Shown here: positions 38,007 to 47,298 of the stretch, in pieces
Position numbering within the stretch: the first letter of the stretch is position 1
Layout: each line of letters opens with the position of its first letter
DNA from: Flavobacterium sp. LC2016-01
GTDB lineage: Bacteria > Bacteroidota > Bacteroidia > Flavobacteriales > Flavobacteriaceae
Assembly (NCBI RefSeq): GCF_009711135.1
Contig: NZ_WMIC01000014.1
Coordinates: forward strand, 19,824 to 83,823
Reading direction: 5' to 3'
DNA length: 64,000 bases
Notes under the pieces: generated by a model
Databases searched by the model: none
What the model was told of the DNA's origin: nothing
Seen by the model: the letters and a program-made list of their open reading frames with translations, nothing else
Program-made: the position numbers and the translations under genes

Positions 38007-38110
38007 CTCGCAGATTTTGCAGATTTAAAAAGATTTTTTTTAGACTTTCCAAACAGCAATCAGCATAATCTGCAAAATCTGCGTGAGACAAAAAAACGAG
38101 CGTTTATACT
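38007..38110. repeat. CAGATTTTGCAGATT inverted repeat
   Basis: CTCGCAGATTTTGCAGATT (38007-38025) faces AATCTGCAAAATCTGCGTGA (38067-38086), a long imperfect stem with a two-base indel. AAAATGCGTTTA and CGAGCGTTTA extend the symmetry outward. It occupies most of the 233-base gap 37940-38172; CCCGATAGCTATCGGG follows at 38143-38158 and is itself a perfect palindrome. Confidence 0.65.
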
Positions 38111-38172
38111 TCTTTGCAAAAAATCTGTGAGAATCATTTTATCCCGATAGCTATCGGGAGTGGCTAATAAAA

Positions 38173-39582
38173 CTATTCCTCAAAACTCTCGTCTTTAAAT
38201 CCTATCAAATATAACTTATTTTTGGCACGCGTCATAGCCGTGTACAGCCATCTGATGTAATCGCGGTCAATTCCGTTTGGCAAATAAGGCTGTTCTATAA
38301 AAACCGTATCCCATTGTCCTCCCTGCGATTTGTGGCACGTAATCGCGTACGAGAATTTAACTTGTAACCCGTTAAAATATTCGTTTTCTTTTACCTTTTG
38401 AAACCTCTTATATTTTGTTGGTTCATCTTCATAATCTTTCATTACTTCTTCGTACAAACGATTTGATTCTTCGTAAGTTAAAGACGGAGATTCGCTTTTT
38501 ATAGTATCCAAAAGCAAAACCGTTTCAAAAGGTTTTTGATTTGGATAATCGACCATTCTGATTTTTACTTTCGCAAAAGTAAACCCATATAATTCTTTGA
38601 TTCCGAACATTTCCAGCACTTCAATAATATCTCCGTTGGCAATAAATCCGGCCTCATCTGTTTCCTTAAGCCAGAAATAATTATTCTTCACCACCATCAA
38701 AAAATCGCCAACAGAAAGTTCGCTTTCTTTAAATAAAATTCGGGTTCTAATTTGTTCGTTATATTGATTTGCTCTTTTATTTGAACGAACAATAAACGCC
38801 GTGTCTTCAATACTGTAATTGCTGTAAGCAGTATTTATAGCGTCCTGAATATCGTAACCATCCGTTAATCGAACAATGTCTTTGAACTTTTTTACATTGA
38901 ACTTAAACTCAGTTATAAAACTTTCTTTCAGTAATTCACGAAGTTCTGTCGCGTTGAACAAAATCCCTGAACTTTCTTCCTGACGCATTACTTCATCTAA
39001 TTCAATATGCTCAATTTCTTTATCATAATGAACCCCCAAAGTCTGAATATCAAGAGCTGGTGAAATATCTAAATTTACTGGAGGCAGCTGCGCAGTATCT
39101 CCTAAAAGAATCATTTTACAGTTACTTCCAGAATATACATAATTAATCAAATCGTCAAGAAGCGAACCGCTGTCTAATGAACTGTCTGAAATCATCGAAG
39201 CTTCATCGACGATAAAAATGGTGTTTTTATGTTTGTTTACTTGTTTCGTAAAAGCCACGCCTCCTCCCGATGACTTTTTAGGAAAATAAATTTTCTTGTG
39301 AATTGTAAAAGCAGCAGTATTAGAATAATTCGAAATCACTTTTGCCGCACGTCCTGTTGGCGCCAGCAAAACAAACTTTTTATTGATCTCTCCAAGATTA
39401 TTTACAATAGTCGAAATCACGGTTGTTTTTCCTGTTCCGGCATATCCTTTCAATACAAAAATGGTATCGTTTTGAGGTTCGGTCAAAAAAATAGCAATTT
39501 TTTGAAAAAATATATCTTGTTTGTAAGTAGGTGCAAAAGGGAATCTTTTTTGTAAAACGCTGTAAAACAATGTTGAATTCAT
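38173..39582 (-). CDS. RecD/Pif1-like superfamily 1 DNA helicase
   Basis: The 469-residue protein has Walker A GYAGTGKT (46-53), Walker B IFIVDEASM, motif III LLGDTAQLPP, motif IV IVRSNKRANQ and the UvrD_C_2 motifs AITCHKSQGGQWDTVF and WLYTAMTRAK. It is shorter than RecD and lacks a RecB/RecC partner nearby, so it resembles the stand-alone RecD2-like/Dda-type helicases of Bacteroidota. The expected action is ATP-driven 5'-3' unwinding. No other repair genes adjoin it. Confidence 0.9.
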   Translation of the reverse strand: MNSTLFYSVLQKRFPFAPTYKQDIFFQKIAIFLTEPQNDTIFVLKGYAGTGKTTVISTIVNNLGEINKKFVLLAPTGRAAKVISNYSNTAAFTIHKKIYFPKKSSGGGVAFTKQVNKHKNTIFIVDEASMISDSSLDSGSLLDDLINYVYSGSNCKMILLGDTAQLPPVNLDISPALDIQTLGVHYDKEIEHIELDEVMRQEESSGILFNATELRELLKESFITEFKFNVKKFKDIVRLTDGYDIQDAINTAYSNYSIEDTAFIVRSNKRANQYNEQIRTRILFKESELSVGDFLMVVKNNYFWLKETDEAGFIANGDIIEVLEMFGIKELYGFTFAKVKIRMVDYPNQKPFETVLLLDTIKSESPSLTYEESNRLYEEVMKDYEDEPTKYKRFQKVKENEYFNGLQVKFSYAITCHKSQGGQWDTVFIEQPYLPNGIDRDYIRWLYTAMTRAKNKLYLIGFKDESFEE

Positions 39583-39640
39583 AGGGTGAAATTGTCATAC
39601 AAAGTTCGTCTTTTTTAATCGCAATTTCAACTTTAAATGA

Positions 39641-39850
39641 TTTAAACCATATAAGTGATATAAGTTCATTAAAAAGGTTATGAGGTTAAAGATATTGACG
39701 CAGATGAAACGGATTCGCTATAGCGAAGACACGGATTTTGACGGATTTTTTAATTCTTAAAACTAAATCGTTTTTTTCAGCGTTTTCGCTATAGCGAATC
39801 CGTTTCATCTGCGTATAATTTAATCTCAAACACAAATTAACTTATATATT
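39641..39850. repeat. Nested intergenic inverted repeats
   Basis: The outer element begins with the 37-base unit 39641-39677, nearly identical to 27746-27782, and ends with a decayed right arm AACTTATAT (39839-39847). Inside it sits a second element with perfect 29-bp arms: 39698-39726 (ACGCAGATGAAACGGATTCG, then CTATAGCGA) and 39786-39814. The rest of the 423-base gap 39583-40005 contains no gene apart from the -7 box at 39942. Confidence 0.8.
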
Positions 39851-39941
39851 TTAAAAAAAATAATAGTACCATAACGTCTTCCTAACTTTTCTTTAAAATT
39901 GTTTTTTGAAATTGCAATTATTATTGTTCCTTTTTAATTTG

Positions 39942-39949
39942 TAAGTTTG
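39942..39949 (+). promoter_or_regulatory. -7 box of the DUF3822-rsmD operon
   Basis: TAAGTTTG matches TAnnTTTG. It overlaps the GTG at 39949, which therefore cannot be the start codon if this promoter is used; ATG 40006 is then preferred with a leader of about 50 bases. Confidence 0.45.
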
Positions 39950-40005
39950 TGGTCGCCTTAAATTCTTTCTTGATTAAAAAACAGGTAACGAATTGTAAAT
40001 CAATT

Positions 40006-40827
40006 ATGTCATTGCAAAATACTAACATTACTTCCAAAAATTACAAAAAGCTTTCCATTCAGGTTTCCCTGACAGGATTTTCATTTTGTTGTTTTGATAC
40101 TTTAAATAATATTATCACTTCATACAAAGAAATAAAGTTTGACATTTCAAACAAAAGCACAAAAATTGAAGATCTTTTTACCGAAGCTTTTAAGAATAAT
40201 CCGCCTTTAAAAGATACTTATGATGAAGTAATGGTTATTCATACCAACAATCTGTCGACTTTTGTTCCAACGGCTTTGTTTGATGAAGAATATCTAGGAA
40301 GTTATCTGCAATACAACACAAAAGTTTTTGAAACCGACTTTTTTACTTTTGATGAAATCACCAATTATCAAATGAATTCTGTTTACATTCCGTATGTGAA
40401 TATCAATAATTTTTTGATTGATAATGTTGGTTCTTTTGACTACAAACATGCGAACAGTATTTTGGTCGAAAAAATACTGGACAATTCAAGAAACAATGAC
40501 GAAAAGAAAATGGTTGTCAATTTTAATCCTGGCCAGTTTGAAGTTATTGTGGTTCAGAATCAAAAACTGCTTTTTTTCAATTCTTTTGAATATCAAACCC
40601 CTGAAGATTTCATATATTACCTACTATTTACTGCCGAACAGTCGAACTTAAATCCGGAGATTTTTCCACTCGAATTATTGGGCACGATAGACAAAAACGA
40701 TCCGTTTTATGCCATTGCGTATAAATACATTCGTAATATATCCTTCATGGATGTAAGCACTTTACAGCAAAAAAACAGCTTCTCTTTAACAGAAAATCAA
40801 AAACATTATATCTTATTTCAATCATGA
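40006..40827 (+). CDS. DUF3822-family protein
   Basis: The 273-residue protein starts MSLQNTNITSKNYKKLSIQV at ATG 40006. Its ASKHA-like beginning (LTGFSFCCFDTLNNII) and the middle segment MVVNFNPGQFEVIVVQNQKL are typical of DUF3822, a Bacteroidota-specific family with a predicted actin-like fold and no known role. It overlaps the rsmD start by four bases (ATGA), so the two are translationally coupled; this conserved pairing suggests a ribosome-related function (inference). Confidence 0.85.
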   Translation: MSLQNTNITSKNYKKLSIQVSLTGFSFCCFDTLNNIITSYKEIKFDISNKSTKIEDLFTEAFKNNPPLKDTYDEVMVIHTNNLSTFVPTALFDEEYLGSYLQYNTKVFETDFFTFDEITNYQMNSVYIPYVNINNFLIDNVGSFDYKHANSILVEKILDNSRNNDEKKMVVNFNPGQFEVIVVQNQKLLFFNSFEYQTPEDFIYYLLFTAEQSNLNPEIFPLELLGTIDKNDPFYAIAYKYIRNISFMDVSTLQQKNSFSLTENQKHYILFQS

Positions 40828-41429
40828 GAATCATTTCAGGAAAACACAAAGGCCGCCGAATTTTTCCACCAAAAAACCTTCCTGTTAGACCCACAACTGA
40901 TATGAGCAAAGAAGCATTGTTTAATGTTTTGAACAATCATTTTAGTTTTGACAGCTTAAAGGTTTTAGATTTATTTTCGGGAACCGGAAACATCAGTTAT
41001 GAATTTGCTTCACGCGGAAGCGCACCAATTACCTCTGTAGATGGTGATTTTGGATGCGTAAAATTTATCAAACAGGTTTCATCAGAATATGATTTTGATA
41101 TTGCAGCCACTAAAAGTGATGTTTTTAAATTTTTGGAAAACTGCAAAACTTCCTACGACATTGTTTTTGCCGATCCGCCTTACGGATTAGATCAGGCAAC
41201 TTTTGAAAAAATAGTACTGACCGTTTTTGAAAAAGATTTGCTTCACGAAGACGGAATGATGATTATCGAACATTCGAAATACACAAAACTGGATCATTTA
41301 AGTAATTTTTCTTTTCAGAAGAGTTACGGAGGTTCTTTTTTCAGTTTCTTCGAATTAAATTCAACTGATGATGACGAAGAACTTCCTGGAGATTCTCCAA
41401 TAAAAATTACAGAAGAAGACGAAGGTTAA
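40824..41429 (+). CDS. rsmD: 16S rRNA m2G966 methyltransferase RsmD
   Basis: The 201-residue protein begins MRIISGKHKGRRI, with the RPTTDMSKEALFN motif (about 22-34), the SAM-binding loop VLDLFSGTGNIS (47-58) and the catalytic DPPY (117-120). RsmD methylates G966 of 16S rRNA in the small subunit. The C-terminus carries a family-atypical acidic tail (DDDEELPGDSPIKITEEDEG). It is coupled to DUF3822 and followed by a bidirectional terminator. Confidence 0.95.
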   Translation: MRIISGKHKGRRIFPPKNLPVRPTTDMSKEALFNVLNNHFSFDSLKVLDLFSGTGNISYEFASRGSAPITSVDGDFGCVKFIKQVSSEYDFDIAATKSDVFKFLENCKTSYDIVFADPPYGLDQATFEKIVLTVFEKDLLHEDGMMIIEHSKYTKLDHLSNFSFQKSYGGSFFSFFELNSTDDDEELPGDSPIKITEEDEG

Positions 41430-41450
41430 TTTCCTTCTTTTAAATTAATA

Positions 41451-41480
41451 AAAATTCCCATCAAATGACGGGAATTTTTT
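41451..41480. terminator. Bidirectional terminator between rsmD and an OM protein gene
   Basis: AAAAATTCCC pairs with GGGAATTTTT around a ten-base loop, with T-runs on both sides, between convergent genes. Confidence 0.8.
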
Positions 41481-41490
41481 CTTTCTAGTT

Positions 41491-42135
41491 CTAAAATTTC
41501 TTCTTTTTCAAATTAAAATAATAGTTAATTCCAAAACCAATAGTCCATTTTGTATCAACTCGATTGGCGTTCGGACTTAATTTATTTAATGGTTTTCCGA
41601 GATCGACATTCTGAAAATCTAAAATAAGACTCATTGAATCTGAATATTCATCGGTAAAATTAAAAGTATAACCAATTCCAATACCAAAAGACTGACTCCA
41701 TTCTTTTGCAATTTCCATTTTACTCGAAGTAAAATTGCCATTAGTATACGTATATGAATTTTTATGCGCTTCGATAGTTGAAATAGAATACTTTGGAAGA
41801 ATTTCGAAATAAGAAACTAATTCGTTGCCTAGAATAATTTTTGGGCAAAAACTAAAATTAACCGCAGATGCCGATCTTGAAATTTCAGCAATCATTACAT
41901 TATTGGCATCAAGTTTACTGCTGGATTCCAGAGTCCCAAGCAAACCGCTGATTTCAATTTCAGGTTTTACATATTTGCTCACATTGAATTCAGCTCCAGA
42001 TCTTAAACTTAAAAAGCCTCTATTTTCGAAATCAGAGTGTATATAAAGGCTACCGCCAACAAAAGGTTTCACAATCTGGGCATTAGCAAAAACAAAACTC
42101 AATAAAAACAAAACAACAAATACTCTTTTTCTCAT
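41491..42135 (-). CDS. Outer-membrane beta-barrel protein of unknown function
   Basis: The 214-residue protein has a signal peptide (MRKRVFVVLFLLSFVFANAQ) and about eight alternating-pattern strands, including IVKPFVGGSLYIHSD and WTIGFGINYYFNLKKKKF at the C-terminus with the usual terminal aromatic/basic signal. It is the size of an OmpA/OmpX-like porin-type barrel. No ligand or pathway can be read. It is on the same strand as the larger outer-membrane gene upstream, separated by about 97 bases. Confidence 0.75.
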   Translation of the reverse strand: MRKRVFVVLFLLSFVFANAQIVKPFVGGSLYIHSDFENRGFLSLRSGAEFNVSKYVKPEIEISGLLGTLESSSKLDANNVMIAEISRSASAVNFSFCPKIILGNELVSYFEILPKYSISTIEAHKNSYTYTNGNFTSSKMEIAKEWSQSFGIGIGYTFNFTDEYSDSMSLILDFQNVDLGKPLNKLSPNANRVDTKWTIGFGINYYFNLKKKKF

Positions 42136-42232
42136 ATTCTTTTTTAGATTTCTATTCTTTTAATTACAAGCTAAAGAACGTTACTTTTTTTCAAAATCTA
42201 TAAGAATAAGCTTAAAAAAATAATTTCAGTTC

Positions 42233-44332
42233 TTATCGAACTCTACTTTCATTTTCATTAATATTTTTTTCTTTGAACTGGCTTTCTTTTATTTTTCCGA
42301 AAGAATATTTAATAGCAATCGAAACTTCATGAGCATCAACTACATATCTCGCTTTTGAACTGATATCATTGATCACAAATTGTTCCTGGTAAATTGTATT
42401 TCTAAAAATGTCATTGTAATTTAAAGTGTAATTCCAATTTTTAAAGGTTTTAGAAAGTGACATATCCATAATAAAATTGGCATTATTCTCGAGAATACCT
42501 TTGTTTTGTTTTGTCGCACCCCACCATCCAACAGCAAATCGATAACCTTTTGGCAATTTGAATTCGTTATTTGAGTAATAATATACATATGGTTTTGAAG
42601 ATAAAAACACAGCAGATGAATCTTCAACTTTTTCAAGAGTAAAAATTACAGAATTGGTCGTTGTCCAAAATTTATATGTAAAAGGAAGCTCAAAATCCAA
42701 ATTAAAACCTGATGATTTGTCTAAATTAACTTCTCTTAAAGTCATAATATTTTGTTCTTTATCATAAATAAAACTACTATAAACCGGATTTTTACATTGA
42801 TAAAAACTGAACTTAACGGACTTATCTTGATATTGATAAGTTGATGAAATTTCATTCATAAAAGTGGGATCCAAATTGATATTACTTCCATATAAAAAAT
42901 ACGGGTTGATATAAGTTGCTCTGTTACTTAATGAGGAATAATTGGGTCTGATAATACTTTTGGCATAATTAAAACTAATGTTTTTAGTGCTGTCAATAGC
43001 AAATGAAAATTGTGCTTTCGGAAAAAGATTGGTATAATTTTTATCTACTAAAGACGAGAGATCTGTTTTAAATTTTGCGTTTACGTTAGTGTTTTCAATT
43101 CTGAGTCCAACTGAAAAATCAATTTTTTTAATCTTTCCGGAAAGTTGTGTGTACGAAGCCAGATTTTCTTCCTTAAAATCATAATTCGAAACTGTACGTT
43201 CTTGCTTTTCAAAGTCAAAAACATTAAAATCTGATTTTGATTTAGCTTGTAAATATAGCGCACCATATTCTAGATTCATATTATTCTTAAATTTCGTTTC
43301 AAAATCAATTCGGCCCGAAAAAACATCAACATTAAATTTATGATTACGATCTTGCGTCAATTCAAACGCAGTCTGATTGAAATTGTTTTCAACTAAACTC
43401 CAAACAGACTGATTTAAATTTAAATATTGAAAGCCAGTAAAAACCTGTGTATCAATAGATTTTATTTTCTTTGAATAATTTAAAAATGCGTTTGCAAAAT
43501 TCTTTCGGCTGTCATTATCGCTATACGTAACAACATGATTTTCTTCATCTTTATTTTTATTATCTGTGGTCGTATGGATGGGAAAAACATCGGTTTGTAT
43601 TTTACTGTTTATATTAAACGAAAAATAATCTTCTTCATTAATTTTGTAGAACAAACCGCCTCCAAAAACAAATTGCTTTCTTTTTGTATTGGCCGAAACA
43701 TCATATTTAGAAGAGATATCGGCATTTGGGATTTGATAATCAATGCTATGACTTTCCCAAGGATTCAAACGGTTGTAATTAAAATTGGCTTTCCATTCAA
43801 TTTTGTTTTTTTTGAAATTGGAGTAAAATCCTAAGTAATTATTAAAGTTCTTTTTAAAAGAAGCTGTTTCAGAAATTTCAGTTCGAAAACTATCTTTTTT
43901 GCTTAGTTTTCGAGTGATTAAAATAACCGCTCGTCCTTCAGCTTCATATTTAGCAGATGGATTCTGAATAATTTCAATGGTTTTAATATCGGCGACAGCC
44001 AAAGCATTCAAATCGTTCATCGTAACTTTTTGGTTATCGATATAAATGAGCGGATTTCCTTTTCCGACAACCGAAATACTTTCGCGATCTGAACTGACTT
44101 GTACTGCTGGCATTTTTGCAAGCAGATCAATTGGATTTGGAATTGAATTGTAAATTGAATTGGCAATATCAATCTTAATGTTTCCATTTGAATTTGTAAA
44201 AGTCTTTTTCTTTTGACTTATTACAACCTCGTTCAAATGAGTTGAAGTCGAATCTTTTGGCGTTTCATTTTGCGCTTTTGCTAAAAATGAAAACAAAAAA
44301 AGCATAATTAAGATGAGAATTTTTAGAGGCAT
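42233..44332 (-). CDS. Outer-membrane beta-barrel family protein (TonB-receptor-like, plug-containing)
   Basis: The 699-residue protein has a signal peptide (ILILIMLFLFSFLAKAQ), a TonB-box-like STHLNEVVISQKKKTF, a plug-like domain (about 45-135, with LLAKMPAVQVSSDRESISVV and GNPLIYIDNQKV), and a barrel matching the OMP_b-brl_3 pattern of Bacteroidota. It lacks the usual N-terminal carboxypeptidase-like domain. It is divergent from the kinase-regulator pair across a 149-base gap holding an 11-bp-phased repeat array, so that system probably controls it. The cargo is unknown. Confidence 0.85.
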   Translation of the reverse strand: MPLKILILIMLFLFSFLAKAQNETPKDSTSTHLNEVVISQKKKTFTNSNGNIKIDIANSIYNSIPNPIDLLAKMPAVQVSSDRESISVVGKGNPLIYIDNQKVTMNDLNALAVADIKTIEIIQNPSAKYEAEGRAVILITRKLSKKDSFRTEISETASFKKNFNNYLGFYSNFKKNKIEWKANFNYNRLNPWESHSIDYQIPNADISSKYDVSANTKRKQFVFGGGLFYKINEEDYFSFNINSKIQTDVFPIHTTTDNKNKDEENHVVTYSDNDSRKNFANAFLNYSKKIKSIDTQVFTGFQYLNLNQSVWSLVENNFNQTAFELTQDRNHKFNVDVFSGRIDFETKFKNNMNLEYGALYLQAKSKSDFNVFDFEKQERTVSNYDFKEENLASYTQLSGKIKKIDFSVGLRIENTNVNAKFKTDLSSLVDKNYTNLFPKAQFSFAIDSTKNISFNYAKSIIRPNYSSLSNRATYINPYFLYGSNINLDPTFMNEISSTYQYQDKSVKFSFYQCKNPVYSSFIYDKEQNIMTLREVNLDKSSGFNLDFELPFTYKFWTTTNSVIFTLEKVEDSSAVFLSSKPYVYYYSNNEFKLPKGYRFAVGWWGATKQNKGILENNANFIMDMSLSKTFKNWNYTLNYNDIFRNTIYQEQFVINDISSKARYVVDAHEVSIAIKYSFGKIKESQFKEKNINENESRVR

Positions 44333-44379
44333 ATAAAAAACAATTTTTGGATTATTTTGATTTGTGAAAGTGCAAAAGT

Positions 44380-44430
44380 GGTTCTAAAAAAAAGTTCTGA
44401 AGGTTAATTGTAGGTTAATGCGCGGTTAAT
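44380..44430. promoter_or_regulatory. 11-bp-phased GGTTAAT array between OM protein and two-component genes
   Basis: GGTTAAT occurs at 44402, 44413 and 44424, exactly 11 bases apart, and GGTTCTA at 44380 stays in phase (22 bases earlier). This is the layout of OmpR/PhoB-type operators where regulator dimers bind head-to-tail on one helix face. A -7 box lies 24 bases after the last unit, so bound regulator could replace the -33 contact. It may control both divergent transcripts. Confidence 0.7.
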
Positions 44431-44454
44431 GGCTTTTTTGTTTTATAAAAGCAT

Positions 44455-44462
44455 TATTTTTG
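44455..44462 (+). promoter_or_regulatory. -7 box of the second two-component operon
   Basis: TATTTTTG fits TAnnTTTG, 20 bases upstream of the kinase ATG. No proper -33 box is present; the phased GGTTAAT array ends at 44430 in its place, suggesting activation by the regulator itself. Confidence 0.5.
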
Positions 44463-44481
44463 AAACAGATTTAAGATTTGT

Positions 44482-45840
44482 ATGAAACAAAAAATCAATT
44501 TATTAATCGCTTTTTCAGTCGTAGCACTTATTGTGTTGACGACCGTACAATGCTATTTGGTAAAAACGGCCTACGATTATAAAGTAGCCGAATTTCATAC
44601 TCAAATCAAAAATGAAATTGCTCAGATCACAAACAATTACAGTGATATTGATTCGGTTTTAGTTGCTAAAAAAGAAGCACTTTACAAGGATTTATCAGAA
44701 AAATACATTCAGGGAAAAAACAATAAAACAGATGTCAAAAAAGGCATTTTAGGAAATGATTATCAAGATATTTTAACGCAGAGAATCAAGCTTAAATTTG
44801 AAAGAGATCTTCCAAATTTCAAAATTGATTTTGCCATTGTATTAAACAAATTCATTTTATATAAAAACGCAAAAAAAGCCGATACCATTTTCTCTGAAAA
44901 ACCTTTTATTCAAAACAGATTGTACGGAAATCTGGTTTCATTAAATCATGCTTTTTTGGTTCGGAATTATGTTGGAACTACAAATGGGACTTTTGAAAAT
45001 CAAAACTATAATTTGCTGACCGAAGATTCGATGTATGTTTCGGTAATTGATTGGGAAATGATTATTTTAAGGCGAATGACCTTTATTCTGATTTTGTCTT
45101 TATTTTCGATTGCAACGCTTATCAGTCTTTTTGTAATTGCAATTAAAGCCTTGATTAAACAGAAAAAAGTAAGCGATGTCAAAACTGATTTTATCAATAA
45201 TATTACGCACGAACTCAAAACGCCATTGGCAACTTTGGGTATTTCGACAAAAATTTTAGAACAGAAAAACATTCGTGACAACGACGAAAATTTCAAATCA
45301 ATTGTCAATACCATTTCGCGCCAGAACAATCGTCTTCAAAGTTTGATTGATCAGGTTATGGCAAATTCTTTGGCAGAAAATGAATTAGAACTGCAAAAAG
45401 AGAAAATCCAAACCGAAGATTTTCTTCTTTCAATTGTAGACGATTTTAAAATTGCTTTTCCTAAAATCGACATAAAAACCGATTTTCAAACGACGAAAAC
45501 GATTTTAGCTTTAGACAAATTTCATTTAACAACTGCATTTTTAAATGTTCTTGAAAATGCTGTAAAATACGGTTCCAATCAAATTACAGTTAAAACACGA
45601 ATCGTTGAAAATCAATTTGCTGTAAGTTTTGAAGATGATGGAATTGGCATTGAAAAAAACAAGCAATCACTTCTTTTTGAAAAATTTTACCGTGTACAGC
45701 AAGGAAACCTACACAATACAAAAGGTTTAGGTTTGGGTCTTTATTATGTAAATCAAATTGTAAAAGCGCATCAGGGCTCTGTTAATGTTGTGAGCGATTT
45801 AGGAAAAGGAACTCAGTTTACTATTTTATTAAAAGTTTAA
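44482..45840 (+). CDS. Sensor histidine kinase (second two-component system)
   Basis: The 452-residue kinase has TM1 at about 7-25, a periplasmic sensor of about 170 residues without a named domain, TM2 at about 198-222 and no obvious HAMP. The HisKA box has H243 in NNITHELKTPL, the ATPase domain has an N-box NVLENAVKYG, and G-boxes are DDGIGIEKN and GLGLGLYY. It heads the operon with its regulator gene ten bases downstream. The adjacent outer-membrane protein gene points to envelope or nutrient sensing. Confidence 0.94.
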   Translation: MKQKINLLIAFSVVALIVLTTVQCYLVKTAYDYKVAEFHTQIKNEIAQITNNYSDIDSVLVAKKEALYKDLSEKYIQGKNNKTDVKKGILGNDYQDILTQRIKLKFERDLPNFKIDFAIVLNKFILYKNAKKADTIFSEKPFIQNRLYGNLVSLNHAFLVRNYVGTTNGTFENQNYNLLTEDSMYVSVIDWEMIILRRMTFILILSLFSIATLISLFVIAIKALIKQKKVSDVKTDFINNITHELKTPLATLGISTKILEQKNIRDNDENFKSIVNTISRQNNRLQSLIDQVMANSLAENELELQKEKIQTEDFLLSIVDDFKIAFPKIDIKTDFQTTKTILALDKFHLTTAFLNVLENAVKYGSNQITVKTRIVENQFAVSFEDDGIGIEKNKQSLLFEKFYRVQQGNLHNTKGLGLGLYYVNQIVKAHQGSVNVVSDLGKGTQFTILLKV

Positions 45841-45850
45841 TTCCCTTATT

Positions 45851-46540
45851 TTGAAAAAATTACTTTTAGCCGAAGACGATTTTGATTTTTCTGCAATTTT
45901 AAAACAATATTTAGAATTGCATGGATTTGAAGTAATCTGGGCAGAAAATGGCGAAATAGCTTTAGACTATTTTAAAAACCAGTCTTTTGATATTTGTGTT
46001 TTTGATGTAATGATGCCCGTTTTGGACGGATTTTCATTGGCTGAAAAAATAATTACAATCAATCCCGAGATTCCTTTTATTTTTTTAACTGCAAGAAAGT
46101 TAAAAGAAGACAAAATCATAGGTTTAAAACTTGGTGCCGACGATTATATTGTCAAACCTTTTGAAGTTGATGAACTGGTTTTGCGTTTGCAGAATATTTT
46201 GAAGAGAATCGAACAAAAAAGAAGTTTAGACGGAAATAATATCATTGAAATTGGTTCGTATGTTTTTGACAATGAAAGATTAACCCTCAACAATAAAAAT
46301 CACGTGCAGCAGCTTACAGAAATGGAAGCCTCTCTTATAGAGTATCTGTATCTAAATCATAATCAGTTATTAAAAAGAGATCAGATATTAATGTCGGTAT
46401 GGAAAAAAGACGATTATTTCTCTGGCCGAAGCATGGATGTTTTTATCAGCAGGCTTAGAAAATATTTTAATTCAGATCCGAAAATCAAAATAGAAAGTGT
46501 TCGTAATATTGGCTTAGAATTTAAAATAGAAAAACCTTGA
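45851..46540 (+). CDS. OmpR-family response regulator (second two-component system)
   Basis: The 229-residue protein starts with TTG; no upstream ATG fits and the sequence MKKLLLAEDDFDFSAIL is conserved from there. It has an acidic pair at D9-D10, phospho-acceptor D52 (CVFDVMMPV), K102 (DDYIVKPF) and a winged-helix output domain ending VRNIGLEFKIEK. The likely binding site is the GGTTAAT array in front of the kinase gene, giving autoregulation and control of the divergent outer-membrane gene. Confidence 0.94.
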   Translation: MKKLLLAEDDFDFSAILKQYLELHGFEVIWAENGEIALDYFKNQSFDICVFDVMMPVLDGFSLAEKIITINPEIPFIFLTARKLKEDKIIGLKLGADDYIVKPFEVDELVLRLQNILKRIEQKRSLDGNNIIEIGSYVFDNERLTLNNKNHVQQLTEMEASLIEYLYLNHNQLLKRDQILMSVWKKDDYFSGRSMDVFISRLRKYFNSDPKIKIESVRNIGLEFKIEKP

Positions 46541-46562
46541 TAAATCAAGGTTTTTCTATTTT
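46529..46562 (+). terminator. Terminator overlapping the response-regulator stop codon
   Basis: GAAAAACCTTGAT pairs with ATCAAGGTTTTTC, followed by TATTTTTTTTT. The TGA stop lies in the 5' arm. Confidence 0.85.
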
Positions 46563-46571
46563 TTTTTAGAA

Positions 46572-47117
46572 TTATTTTCCAATTACCCATCCTAAACAAA
46601 AGTTAGCAATAGGTGTAAAGTCAGTATCATATTTGTCGACATATACTCCAGCTCCAATGTGCAAATCGATATTCAATTTTCCTTTATAAGTTCGCTGGAT
46701 TCCCCAAACTGGACCTATCGCAAAAGAAGGAACCTCTTCATTAAACCATTTATTTGTCGAAATTGATTGAAAATAATAATTGGCATTCAAAGCAATAAAA
46801 TTTCCAGAATTAAATGCGGTTCTTTTTCCTTTGGTTGCTCTTTTTTCTAAATTATAATAATGACGCAATTGTTCTGTAATTCTTGGTGTAAAATACCAAG
46901 TAGATTCATCGTACCAGCTATTATGGCGATAACCCGTTACTATACTTGCCTCAGAATATAAAGTGTTTTTTGCAGAAAAGCCATGCTCATATACAAAACC
47001 CGGCAATAGTATTACATTGATTTTAAATTGATTTTTAGCAACTGAAACTGGGGCATCATCTTGCGCATGAACATTAAATGCAGCAAGAAGCAACATCAAA
47101 AAGTAAATTTTCTTCAT
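46572..47117 (-). CDS. Outer-membrane protein of unknown function
   Basis: The 181-residue protein, counting from ATG 47117, begins with the signal peptide MKKIYFLMLLLAAFNVHAQD; an upstream ATG at 47132 would add MINHN and is less likely. Amphipathic strands such as NFIALNANYYFQSI and FCLGWVIGK suggest a small barrel. No family is recognised beyond general Bacteroidota outer-membrane proteins. It is convergent with the response-regulator gene across the shared terminator. Confidence 0.7.
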   Translation of the reverse strand: MKKIYFLMLLLAAFNVHAQDDAPVSVAKNQFKINVILLPGFVYEHGFSAKNTLYSEASIVTGYRHNSWYDESTWYFTPRITEQLRHYYNLEKRATKGKRTAFNSGNFIALNANYYFQSISTNKWFNEEVPSFAIGPVWGIQRTYKGKLNIDLHIGAGVYVDKYDTDFTPIANFCLGWVIGK

Positions 47118-47298
47118 ATTATGGTTTATCAATTAGTGTGCGTAAAAATACTATTTAAACAACACGAAGCTCTTAAAAACAAAATTATTTTCTTACAAAA
47201 TCTTTCCTTGGAATCATATAATTTATGTAAGTAATTGTATAACAACATTTAACCATTACAGCAATAAATTTGTTATAGAACTTTTAAATCTAATTATC

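Noticed and set aside
42233..44332. SusC-type nutrient receptor with SusD partner
   Set aside because: No SusD gene is adjacent and the N-terminal domain is the wrong type.
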